Origin: Arenimonas sp. SCN 70-307 | GTDB lineage: Bacteria > Pseudomonadota > Gammaproteobacteria > Xanthomonadales > Xanthomonadaceae | Reading direction: 5' to 3' | NCBI RefSeq assembly: GCF_001724815.1 | Contig: NZ_MEDO01000007.1 | Coordinates: 19,642 to 83,641 of the forward strand | DNA: 64,000 nucleotides | In this document: in pieces, positions 48,517 through 56,508 of the stretch | How positions within the stretch are numbered: position 1 is the stretch's first letter | How the letters are laid out: every line of letters begins with the position of its first letter | The notes under the pieces: generated by a model | The model's database searches: none | Seen by the model: only the letters and a program-made list of their open reading frames with translations | What the model was told of the DNA's origin: nothing | Made by a program: the position numbers and the translations under genes

Positions 48517-50805
48517 ATGCAGCAGGAAGAAGAACTCTCCCCTGACGAGCTGACCGCGCTGCTCTCGAGCTACATGCCCGAGATCCCCGGTTACCGCGTG
48601 CTGCGCCGGATCGGCAAGGGCGGCATGTCGCAGGTTTACCTCGGCGTGCAGGAGTCGCTCGACCGCCAGGTCGCCATCAAGGTGATGTCGCCCGCCGCGC
48701 TCACCGACGAAATCTCCAAGCAGCGCTTCGAGCACGAGGCGCGCACCATCGCCAAGCTCGAACACCCCTGCATCGTCGGCATCCACGAGGTCGGTCGCAC
48801 GCGCCAGGGCCTGCTCTATTACGTGCTGCCCTACCTGGCCAAGGGCCACCTGGGCCAGCGCGACTTCACCCAGGACGAGGAGCGCGCCGTCGAGGTGCTG
48901 CGCTCGCTGCTCTCGGCGCTCGAGTACGCGCATGCGCGCGGCATCGTGCACCGCGACGTCAAGGCCGAGAACGTGCTGTTCGACAACGCCGACCGGCCGC
49001 TGCTGACCGACTTCGGCATCGCCCTGAGCAAGCGCGACTCCACCCGCATCACCACCGCCGGCCTGGCCGTGGGCAGCGGCGGCTACATGGCGCCCGAGCA
49101 GGCCCGCGGCGAAGTGGTGGACGGCCGCGCCGACCTCTACAGCGTGGGCGTGCTGGCCTACGAGCTGCTCACCGGCAAGCTGCCCTTCCAGGCCGCCGAC
49201 CCGCTGGCGCTGGCCCTGATGCACGCCCAGGACCCGGTGCCGCGGCTGCCGCCCGAGAAGAAGCACTGGCAGCCCTTCATCGACCGGGCGATGGCCAAGT
49301 CGCCCGACAACCGCTACCGCAACGCCCAGCAGATGCTCGGCGCGCTCAACCAGATCGCCGCCGGCAAGCGCAGCGAGCCGCTGCTCGACACCGGCAAGGT
49401 CGGCGTGCTGGTGCAGCGCTGGTGGAAGCCGGTGGCCAGCGGCGTGGCCGCGGCCGTGCTGGCCGCCGCCGCGATCGCCTGGCTGATGGGCCGCGAGCCG
49501 GCCCGCGAACCGGCCAGCGACTTCTTCACCGTTGAGGACGCCACGCCGGCGACCGTGCCCGCGGAGGCCGCGGCCGAGCCCGCGCCGCCGCCCGCCCCGG
49601 CGCTGGACGCCGCGCCGGCGGCCCCGGCCCCCGCGGTGGCGGCCGCGCCCTCGCCCTTCGCCAATGTGCAGGCAGCGGTGGCCGTCACCACGCTCGACTA
49701 CGACCCCACCCGCCCCGGCGCGCGCGAACTGTCGGCCGCGCGCCGGCAAATCGACCGGCAGCGCCTGAGCCTGCCCGCCGGCGACAACGCCATGGAGTCG
49801 CTGCGCGCCGCCCGCCAGGTGGCGCCGCGCGAGCCGGCGCTGTACCGGCTCTCGGACGAGGTGATCGGCTACTACACCACCCGCGTCGTGGCCGCGGTGG
49901 GCGAGGGCGACGACGCGGCCGCCCGCCAGAACTACGAACGCGCCGCGCCCTTCGCGGCCGAGATGGACCGCCTGCAGGGCAAACCCTGGCTGGAAATGCG
50001 CCAGGCCCTGCCGCCGCTGCTGCTGGCGCGCCTGGAGCGTGGCCTCGAGCAGCTCGACGCCGACGCCGTGGCCGCCACCAAGGTGCTGGCCGGCGCGCTG
50101 GAAGTGGAGCCGGCCAGCCTCGAGCCGGCCTGGTCGAAGTCGGTGCAGCTGCCCAAGGCCGGCGACGCCCTGGCCGACACCGCCGCCGCCATGGTGCTGG
50201 TGCGCACGCCGCGCGCCGGTACGGCGGGCCTGGGCGCGATGCGCAGCGAGGTCACCCGCGCCGAGTACGCCGCCTTCGCCAGCGCCACCGGCCGCCCGGC
50301 GGCACGCTGCCGAAACCGCCTGGCGCCGATCAGCCTGAAGAAGCGCGGCTGGGACGACCCGGGCTTCAGCCAGTCGGGCAACCACCCGGTCACCTGCGTC
50401 AGCTATGCCGACGCCGAGGCCTACGCCCGCTGGCTCAGCCAGCGCAGCGGCCAGAGCTACCGGCTGCCGACCCTGGCCGAGTGGACGCCGCTGGCCAACT
50501 ACCGCGGCAGCGGCAACGCCTGTCGCGATGGCCGCATCAGCTGCGGCAGCGAAGGCACGGTCAGCGCCAGCCAGGGCCCGCTGAGCCCGTTGGGCCTGGC
50601 CGGCATGCGCGGCAACGTGCGCGAGTGGACCAGCAACTGCAGCCGCGGCTGCCAGCGCCGCCTGGCCGCCGGCGTGGGCTGGCGGGACACGCCGCAGCGT
50701 TCGGAGCCGGGCCAGAACAACGACTTCGACGCCGACACCGGCTTCGACGACATCGGCTTCCGGCTGGTGCGCGAGGTCGACGCCGGGGAACTCGGCGCCC
50801 GTTGA
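48517..50805 (+). CDS. Transmembrane Ser/Thr protein kinase fused to a C-terminal FGE-sulfatase-like domain
   Basis: A Hanks-type kinase with an unusual extracytoplasmic domain; 762 residues from the ATG at 48517. Kinase domain 25-280: glycine loop GKGGMSQVY, Lys55 in AIKVM, HRDVKAEN (Asp147), DFGIA (Asp165) and APEQARG. A single membrane helix follows (306-324), then a Pro/Ala-rich linker and a helical region. The last ~210 residues resemble the formylglycine-generating enzyme/SUMF1 fold: SEVTRAEYAAFASATG, NHPVTCVSYADAEAYARWLS, YRLPTLAEWTPLANYRG, GMRGNVREWTSNC and DDIGFRLVRE. The usual RGGSW segment is replaced by AAGVGW, so it may bind ligand without catalysis. Kinase inside, FGE-like domain in the periplasm is the likely topology. 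Confidence 0.9.
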   Translation: MQQEEELSPDELTALLSSYMPEIPGYRVLRRIGKGGMSQVYLGVQESLDRQVAIKVMSPAALTDEISKQRFEHEARTIAKLEHPCIVGIHEVGRTRQGLLYYVLPYLAKGHLGQRDFTQDEERAVEVLRSLLSALEYAHARGIVHRDVKAENVLFDNADRPLLTDFGIALSKRDSTRITTAGLAVGSGGYMAPEQARGEVVDGRADLYSVGVLAYELLTGKLPFQAADPLALALMHAQDPVPRLPPEKKHWQPFIDRAMAKSPDNRYRNAQQMLGALNQIAAGKRSEPLLDTGKVGVLVQRWWKPVASGVAAAVLAAAAIAWLMGREPAREPASDFFTVEDATPATVPAEAAAEPAPPPAPALDAAPAAPAPAVAAAPSPFANVQAAVAVTTLDYDPTRPGARELSAARRQIDRQRLSLPAGDNAMESLRAARQVAPREPALYRLSDEVIGYYTTRVVAAVGEGDDAAARQNYERAAPFAAEMDRLQGKPWLEMRQALPPLLLARLERGLEQLDADAVAATKVLAGALEVEPASLEPAWSKSVQLPKAGDALADTAAAMVLVRTPRAGTAGLGAMRSEVTRAEYAAFASATGRPAARCRNRLAPISLKKRGWDDPGFSQSGNHPVTCVSYADAEAYARWLSQRSGQSYRLPTLAEWTPLANYRGSGNACRDGRISCGSEGTVSASQGPLSPLGLAGMRGNVREWTSNCSRGCQRRLAAGVGWRDTPQRSEPGQNNDFDADTGFDDIGFRLVREVDAGELGAR

Positions 50806-50841
50806 CGCCCGGCGCCACCGCGCATGCCCTACACTCCGGCC

Positions 50842-51492
50842 ATGCGAAGACTGCGCGCGTATTTCATCACCGGCCTGCTCACCCTGCTGCCGATCTGGCT
50901 GGTCTGGATCGTCTTCAAGTTCGTGCTGGCCCTGCTCAAGGACGCCAGCCAGCCGGTGGTCGCGCCGGTCTCGGCGCGGCTGGCCGCCAGCCATCCGGGA
51001 TGGCTGGGCTGGGTGGACGACCCTTGGGCGCAGTCGCTGTTCGCGGTGTTCGCGACCATCCTGGTCATCATCGCCGTCGGCGCCCTGGCCCGGCGCGTGG
51101 TGGGCCAGCAAATGCTGGGCTGGTTCGAGGGCCTGATCGCCCGCATCCCGCTGGCCAGCACGGTCTACGGCAGCGCCCGCAAGCTGCTCGACCTGCTGCA
51201 GACCAAGCCCGACGGCACCCAGCGCGTGGTGCTGATTGATTTCCCGCACCGCGAGATGAAGTGCGTGGGCTTCGTCACCCGCGTCATCCGCGAGCAGGGC
51301 ACCGGCCGCGAACTGGCCGCCGTGTACGTGCCCACCACGCCCAACCCGACCTCGGGTTACCTCGAAATCGTGCCGGTGGACAAGCTCACGCCCACCGACT
51401 GGACCGTGGACGAAGCGATGGCCTTCATCATCTCCGGCGGCGCCGTCAGCCCCGAGGCGATGCCCTTCGACCGGCCCGGCCCGCCGGCGTGA
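50842..51492 (+). CDS. DUF502 membrane protein
   Basis: Function unknown. The 216-residue product from the ATG at 50842 has two membrane helices (AYFITGLLTLLPIWLVWIVFKFVLALL and SLFAVFATILVIIAVGALARRVV) followed by the DUF502 domain with IPLASTVYGSARKLLDLLQ, VLIDFPHREMKCVGFVTR and YVPTTPNPTSGYLEIVP. It overlaps the next gene by 4 bases. DUF502 genes are widespread and usually sit in small operons. Confidence 0.88.
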   Translation: MRRLRAYFITGLLTLLPIWLVWIVFKFVLALLKDASQPVVAPVSARLAASHPGWLGWVDDPWAQSLFAVFATILVIIAVGALARRVVGQQMLGWFEGLIARIPLASTVYGSARKLLDLLQTKPDGTQRVVLIDFPHREMKCVGFVTRVIREQGTGRELAAVYVPTTPNPTSGYLEIVPVDKLTPTDWTVDEAMAFIISGGAVSPEAMPFDRPGPPA

Positions 51493-52253
51493 CCAGCGCC
51501 GAACGCGCCAACCGGCTGTTCCTGGTGCTGGCGGCGTTTTTCGTCAGCAATGCGCTGCTGGCCGAGTTCATCGGGGTCAAGATCTTCGCGCTCGAGGACA
51601 CCCTCGGCCTGGCGCCCTTCGAGTGGAACCTGTTCGGGCAGAGCGGATCGCTCAACTTCACCGCCGGCACCCTGCTCTGGCCGATCGTGTTCGTGATGAC
51701 CGACGTCATCAACGAGTTCTACGGCAAGCGCGGCGTGCGCTTCATCAGCTGGCTGGCGGTGGCGCTGATCAGCTATGGCTTCGTGTTCGCCTACCTCGCC
51801 ATCTCGCTGGCGCCGGCCTCGTGGTGGGTGGGCGTGGCGGCCGACCAGGGCGTGCCCGACTACCAGGCCGCGTTCGCGGCGGTGTTCGGCCAGGGCCTGT
51901 GGACCATCGGTGGTTCGCTGGTCGCTTTCCTCATCGGCCAGCTGGTGGACGTGAGCGTGTTCCACCGCATCCGCCGCGCCACCGGCGAGCGCCTGGTGTG
52001 GCTGCGCGCCACCGGTTCGACGGCGGTGTCGCAGCTGTTCGACAGCCTGATCGTGCTCTACATCGCCTTCGTGCTCGGCCCGCAGCAGTGGCCCACCTCG
52101 CTGTGGCTGGCGGTGGCGAGCATGAACTACGGCTACAAGATGGCCTGCGCCATCGCCCTGATCCCGATGCTCTACCTGGTGCGCCGGGGCATCACGGCCT
52201 ACCTCGGCCAGGACCAGGCCGCCCGGCTGCGGGCCGAGGCGGCGCGCGGCTGA
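51489..52253 (+). CDS. Queuosine precursor transporter (YhhQ/VUT family)
   Basis: YhhQ family proteins import the queuosine precursors preQ0/preQ1. The GTG at 51489 (GTGA overlap with the DUF502 stop) gives 254 residues with about six membrane helices and the family segments ANRLFLVLAAFFVSNALLAEFIGVKIF, WPIVFVMTDVINEFYGKRGVRF and FDSLIVLYIAFVLGP. The TDVINEFYGK motif is the family hallmark. Overlap with the upstream gene suggests cotranscription. Confidence 0.92.
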   Translation: MTSAERANRLFLVLAAFFVSNALLAEFIGVKIFALEDTLGLAPFEWNLFGQSGSLNFTAGTLLWPIVFVMTDVINEFYGKRGVRFISWLAVALISYGFVFAYLAISLAPASWWVGVAADQGVPDYQAAFAAVFGQGLWTIGGSLVAFLIGQLVDVSVFHRIRRATGERLVWLRATGSTAVSQLFDSLIVLYIAFVLGPQQWPTSLWLAVASMNYGYKMACAIALIPMLYLVRRGITAYLGQDQAARLRAEAARG

Positions 52254-52336
52254 GGCCGTGACTTCCTGCCCGGGCCTGGCTGCGCCGGCCGCCGCACACT
52301 CGTAGGATTGCCCCCACGCCCTCCAGGAACCCCGCC

Positions 52337-54163
52337 ATGACCCTGCGCCCGCTCGCCCTCGCCCTGGCCCTCGCCCTCGCCGGCTGTACGCCGGCCGGCG
52401 GACCCGACACCGCCGTCCCGGCCGCGCCCGCCGTCACCGCCGAGCAGGCCGCCGCGCGCGCCGCGCAGCTGCAGCAGCTGTATGCCGATTTCTGGGAAGC
52501 CTCGCTGGCGCTCAACCCGCTGCAGGCCACCTTCGTCGGCGACCCGCGCTACAACGACCAGCTGCCGGACTTCTTCAGCGCCGAGTTCCGCGCCAAGGAG
52601 TCGGCCTTCGCCCGCGACTGGCTGGGCCGCGCCCAGGCCATCGGCAGCGACGGCCTGCAGGGCCAGGACCTGCTGAGCTACCAGATCTTCGTGCGCGATC
52701 TTGAAAGCGAGATCGAAGGCGAGCGTTTCCCCGACTGGCAGCAGCCGCTCAACCAGTTCTACAACCTCACCGGCCTGTTCGCCCAGCTCGGCTCGGGCAC
52801 CGGCGCCCAGCCCTTCGCCACCGTGCAGGACTACGACAACTGGCTGGCGCGCGCCGGCAACTTCCCGCAGCTGATGCAGACCATGCAGGCCAACATGCGC
52901 GAAGGCATGGCCAGCGGCGTGGTGCAGCCGAAAGTGCTGATGCAGAAGGTGATCCCGCAGATCGACGCGCTGATCAAGGACAAGCCCGAGGACACCCTGT
53001 TCTGGCGCCCGGTCGCCAACTTCCCGGAAGGCACCAGCGAGGCCGACAAGGCCCGGCTCACCGAGGCCTACCGCACGCTCATCGCCGACCAGCTGATGCC
53101 GGCCTACCGCGAGCTGCGCCGCTTCGTGGCCGAGGAATACCTGCCGGCCTGCCGCGACACCGTGTCGCTCTCGGCCCTGCCCGACGGCGAAGCCTGGTAT
53201 GCCTACCGCGTGCGCCAGTCCACCACCACCGACCTGAGCCCGGCGCAGATCCACGACATCGGCCTGGCCGAAGTGGCGCGCATCCACGGCGAGATGGACG
53301 CGGTGATGCAGCAGGTGGGCTTCACCGGCAGCCGCGCCGAGTTCTTCACCTTCGTCACCAGCGACAAGCAGTTCGAGTTCGAAAGCGAAGAGGCCCTGCT
53401 GGTCGCCTACCGCGCGCTCGAGGCCAAGGTGAACGAGCGCGTTGACGAGCTGTTCTCGCTCACGCCGCGCGCGCCCTTCGAGATCCGCCCGGTCGAGGCC
53501 TTCCGCGCGCAGTCGGCCGCCGGCGGCAGCTACATGCCGCCCAGCCAGGACGGCAGCCGCCCGGGCATCTTCTACGTCAACACCTACGACCTGCCCACCC
53601 GCAAGACCTGGGACGCCGAGGCGCTTTACCTGCACGAGGCCATCCCGGGCCACCACTTCCAGATCGCGCTGCAGCAGGAGCTCGAGGGCCTGCCGGCCTT
53701 CCGCCGCTTCGGCGGCGAAACCGCCTTCATCGAAGGCTGGGGCCTGTACGCCGAGTCGCTGGGCAAGGAGCTGGGCGTGTACACCGACCCGTACCAGTAC
53801 TTCGGCCGGCTGCAGGCCGAGCTGTGGCGCGCGATCCGCCTGGTGGTGGACACCGGCCTGCACTCCAAGGGCTGGACCCGCGAGCAGGTGATCGACTACA
53901 TGAAGGCCAACTCGGCCACCAGCGACACCGAGGCCGTGTCGGAAACCGAGCGCTACATCGCCATCGCCGGCCAGGCCCTGGCCTACAAGGTGGGCGAGCT
54001 CAAGATCCAGGAGCTGCGCGACCGCGCCGAGGCCGAACTGGGCGACAACTTCGACATCCGCGGCTTCCACGCCGAAGTGCTGCAGGACGGCTCGGTGCCG
54101 CTGGCGGTGCTCGAGGCCAAGATCGACCGCTGGATCGCCTCGAAGAAGCCCCCCTCGCCCTGA
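52337..54163 (+). CDS. DUF885 lipoprotein, putative zinc metallopeptidase
   Basis: The 608-residue product has a lipoprotein signal MTLRPLALALALALAGC (Cys at 17) and the DUF885 fold: helical bundle, then a metal-site segment LYLHEAIPGHHFQIALQQEL (HExxxH) and the later Glu in AFIEGWGLYAESLGKELG. Family members are thought to be zinc carboxypeptidases, and the segments above match that; the substrate is not known. Lipidation places it in the periplasm, where it may work with the S46 peptidase encoded 3 kb away, an inference. It converges on a minus-strand gene across a 13-bp hairpin. Confidence 0.9.
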   Translation: MTLRPLALALALALAGCTPAGGPDTAVPAAPAVTAEQAAARAAQLQQLYADFWEASLALNPLQATFVGDPRYNDQLPDFFSAEFRAKESAFARDWLGRAQAIGSDGLQGQDLLSYQIFVRDLESEIEGERFPDWQQPLNQFYNLTGLFAQLGSGTGAQPFATVQDYDNWLARAGNFPQLMQTMQANMREGMASGVVQPKVLMQKVIPQIDALIKDKPEDTLFWRPVANFPEGTSEADKARLTEAYRTLIADQLMPAYRELRRFVAEEYLPACRDTVSLSALPDGEAWYAYRVRQSTTTDLSPAQIHDIGLAEVARIHGEMDAVMQQVGFTGSRAEFFTFVTSDKQFEFESEEALLVAYRALEAKVNERVDELFSLTPRAPFEIRPVEAFRAQSAAGGSYMPPSQDGSRPGIFYVNTYDLPTRKTWDAEALYLHEAIPGHHFQIALQQELEGLPAFRRFGGETAFIEGWGLYAESLGKELGVYTDPYQYFGRLQAELWRAIRLVVDTGLHSKGWTREQVIDYMKANSATSDTEAVSETERYIAIAGQALAYKVGELKIQELRDRAEAELGDNFDIRGFHAEVLQDGSVPLAVLEAKIDRWIASKKPPSP

Positions 54164-54170
54164 AGCCGGC

Positions 54171-54199
54171 CCGGCGGGCCCGCACCGCGGGCCCGCCGG
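54171..54199. terminator. Hairpin between converging genes, possible terminator
   Basis: CCGGCGGGCCCGC (54171-54183), loop ACC, GCGGGCCCGCCGG (54187-54199): a perfect 13-bp stem with G+C only and no T tract on either side. It fills the gap between the DUF885 stop and the stop of the minus-strand DUF2189 gene, so it may block read-through in both directions. Confidence 0.45.
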
Positions 54200-54200
54200 C

Positions 54201-54974
54201 TCAGTCCAGGCGCGGCCAGGCGGAGGCGTCGAGCGTTTCGCGGTAGGCGTGCCAGGTGGCGTAGGCCAGCCACGGCATCACCAGCGCCAGGCCGAGGAAG
54301 GCGGTGGCGAAGCCCACCGCCACCAGCACCACGATCAGCGCCGCCCACAGCAGGGCCACGCCCTTGTTGCGCAGCACGGCGTTCACGCTCGAGACGCCGG
54401 CGGTGACCATGTCCACGTCGCGGTCGGCGATCATCGGCAGCGAAAAGGCCGCCGCGGCGAAGGTGAAAGCGGCGAACACCGAACCGGCCGCCGAGCCGAT
54501 GGCCAGGAACTCGAGCCAGGTGACGAGGTCGCCCCGCTCCACCGGCACCAGCGCGTTGACCATCATGCCGGCGCGCGACCACAGCATCAGCACGACGCCC
54601 TGCGCCAGGGCGAACACGCCGGCCTGGCCGACCACGCGCCGCGCGAGCACGAACGAATCGCGCAGCACCGGCCGGCGCCCGGCTTCGAGCTCGCGGCTTA
54701 CGCAATACAGGCCCACGGCCACCAGCGGTGCCACGAACACGAAGCCCGACAGCAGCGCCGCCAGCAGCGCGAAGCGGCCCAGCCACCAGGCCATGGCCGA
54801 GATGCCGATGCTGGCGAGCACGATCACGCCGCCGAACAGCAGGCTCAGCCCCGGCGCGCGCCGGTAGTCGCGCCAGCCCGCGCGCAGCCAGCGCAGCGGC
54901 GCGCCGGCGTCGAGCGTGGCGCAGGGCACGGTGAAGGGACGTTCGTTTTCCGGTTCGGCCTCGGGCGCGGCCAC
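54201..54974 (-). CDS. DUF2189 membrane protein
   Basis: Function unknown. The 257-residue product has a polar N-terminus with LDAGAPLRWLRAGWRDYRRAPGLSLLFG, the DUF2189 entry motif, then about six membrane helices, and the last segment LVMPWLAYATWHAYRETLDAS that closes the domain. It follows the MBL gene by 4 bases on the same strand, so the two are likely cotranscribed. Confidence 0.88.
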   Translation of the reverse strand: MAAPEAEPENERPFTVPCATLDAGAPLRWLRAGWRDYRRAPGLSLLFGGVIVLASIGISAMAWWLGRFALLAALLSGFVFVAPLVAVGLYCVSRELEAGRRPVLRDSFVLARRVVGQAGVFALAQGVVLMLWSRAGMMVNALVPVERGDLVTWLEFLAIGSAAGSVFAAFTFAAAAFSLPMIADRDVDMVTAGVSSVNAVLRNKGVALLWAALIVVLVAVGFATAFLGLALVMPWLAYATWHAYRETLDASAWPRLD

Positions 54975-54978
54975 GGGC

Positions 54979-56364
54979 TCAGACCTCGACCACCATGCCG
55001 GGCCGCGACAGCGACGCGTCGGCCTTCAGGTCGCTGCGCAGCACCTTGGCCAGCGCCTCGCGGGCATCGTCCTCGCCGTGCACCAGCACCACCGGCGGGC
55101 GGTTGGGAATCTGCCGGTACCAGTCCACCAGACCCGGCTGGTCGGCGTGCGCGGACAGGCCGCCAACGGTGTGCAGCTGCGCCTTCACCTGGATGACCTC
55201 GCCGAACATCTTCACTTCGCGCGCGCCGTCCACCAGCCGGCGGCCCAGGGTGCCGTGGGCCTGGTAGCCGACGAACATCACGTGCGCCTCCTTGCGGCCG
55301 AGGTTCTGGCGCAGGTGGTGGCGGATGCGGCCGCCGTTGCACATGCCCGAGCCGGCGATGATGATCGCCCCGCCCTTGTGCTTGTTGATCGCCATCGACT
55401 CTTCTGTGGAGGCGGTGAAGTTGAGGTTGGGCAACCGGAACGGATGCGGCCGGCCGCGCCAAACCTGCTGCGCGTCTTCGTCGAACAGCGATTCGTGGCC
55501 GTCGTAGACCTCGACCACCTTGGTGGCCATCGGGCTGTCGAGGAAGATCTTCCAGCGCGACATCTTCCAGTCGTCCCAGTGCCGCGCGAACCAGTACAGC
55601 AGCTCCTGGCTGCGGCCGACCGCGAAGGCCGGGATGAGCACGTTGCCACCGGCATCCCAGGCCGTGTCGAGCACCTCGGCGATCTCGGTGAGCGTGGCCT
55701 CGCGGTCGCGGTGGGCGCGGCCGCCGTAGGTGGATTCGAGCAGCAGCAGATCGGCGTGCGGCACCGGCTGGGCGTCGCGCAGGATGGGCGTGCCGGTGGG
55801 GCCGAGGTCGCCGGAGAACACCAGCACGCGCTCGCGTTCGCCTTCCCGTGCGCGCAGCTCGACGCTGGCCGAGCCGAGGATGTGGCCGGCATCGCGCAGC
55901 GTGACGGTGACGCCGGGCAGGATTTCGGTGGGCTTGCCGTAGCCGATCGGCCGCACCAGCTTGAGCACCTTGCCGACGTCGCCGCGGGTGAACAGCGGGC
56001 GGTGGTGGGCGTGGCCGTCGCGGCGGTACTTGTTGTCGCGCTCGGCGTCCATCTCGGCCAGCGAGGCGGCGTCCTCGAGCATGATCTTGAGCAGGTCGGC
56101 GGTGGCCAGCTGGGTCCAGATCGGACCCTTGTAGCCGCGCGCGACGAGCACCGGCAGGCGGCCGCAGTGGTCGATGTGGGCGTGGCTGAGCACCACCGCC
56201 GACAGGCCTTCGATGTCGAAGGGAAACGGCTCGAAGTTGCGGTGTTCGTCGTCGATGCTGCCCTGGATCATGCCGCAGTCGAGCAGCAGGCGGTGGCCGT
56301 TGGCCTCGACCTCGTGGCAGGAGCCGGTGACTTCACCGGCGGCACCGTGGAAACGTACCTGCAT
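54979..56364 (-). CDS. MBL-fold RNA metallohydrolase with beta-CASP domain
   Basis: A probable RNA-processing nuclease of the CPSF/YSH1-like group. The 461-residue product has the zinc motif VVLSHAHIDHCGRLPVL (HxHxDH), DAGHILGSASVEL, FSGDLGP, LLLESTYGGRAH, then the beta-CASP segments PAFAVGRSQELLYWFARH and GSGMCNGGRIRHHLRQNLG, and the late VHGEDDAREALAKVLR. The start MQVRFHGAAGEVTGSCHEVE is typical. No separate KH domain is seen. Upstream lies a REP doublet. Confidence 0.93.
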   Translation of the reverse strand: MQVRFHGAAGEVTGSCHEVEANGHRLLLDCGMIQGSIDDEHRNFEPFPFDIEGLSAVVLSHAHIDHCGRLPVLVARGYKGPIWTQLATADLLKIMLEDAASLAEMDAERDNKYRRDGHAHHRPLFTRGDVGKVLKLVRPIGYGKPTEILPGVTVTLRDAGHILGSASVELRAREGERERVLVFSGDLGPTGTPILRDAQPVPHADLLLLESTYGGRAHRDREATLTEIAEVLDTAWDAGGNVLIPAFAVGRSQELLYWFARHWDDWKMSRWKIFLDSPMATKVVEVYDGHESLFDEDAQQVWRGRPHPFRLPNLNFTASTEESMAINKHKGGAIIIAGSGMCNGGRIRHHLRQNLGRKEAHVMFVGYQAHGTLGRRLVDGAREVKMFGEVIQVKAQLHTVGGLSAHADQPGLVDWYRQIPNRPPVVLVHGEDDAREALAKVLRSDLKADASLSRPGMVVEV

Positions 56365-56414
56365 CGGACTTCCTCCCCTGGAAGCCCCACTCTATTCCAA
56401 TCCCCCAAAGAACT

Positions 56415-56491
56415 GTAGGAGCGCCTTCAGGCGCGAATCTTTTGCCTTTGCCTTCGGCAAAGAAGGGATTCGCGCCTGAAGGCGCTCCTAC
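56415..56491. repeat. REP doublet with central hairpin
   Basis: The arms 56415-56439 and 56467-56491 are perfect 25-base inverted repeats (GTAGGAGCGCC...). Between them a small hairpin CTTTGCC-TTC-GGCAAAG (56446-56462) fills the centre. Each arm is itself a hairpin, GCGCCTTCAGGCGC, in the same family as the element at 48211. It lies between the start of the MBL gene and the stop of the S46 peptidase gene, 18 bases before that stop, and may end its transcript. Confidence 0.9.
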
Positions 56492-56508
56492 GGGAGGGAT
56501 CGGGCGCC

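Noticed and set aside
48199..48517. Coding potential in the gap between the DUF4442 and kinase genes
   Set aside because: Short frames here consist of the REP arms read through and show no start with a Shine-Dalgarno or any conserved sequence.
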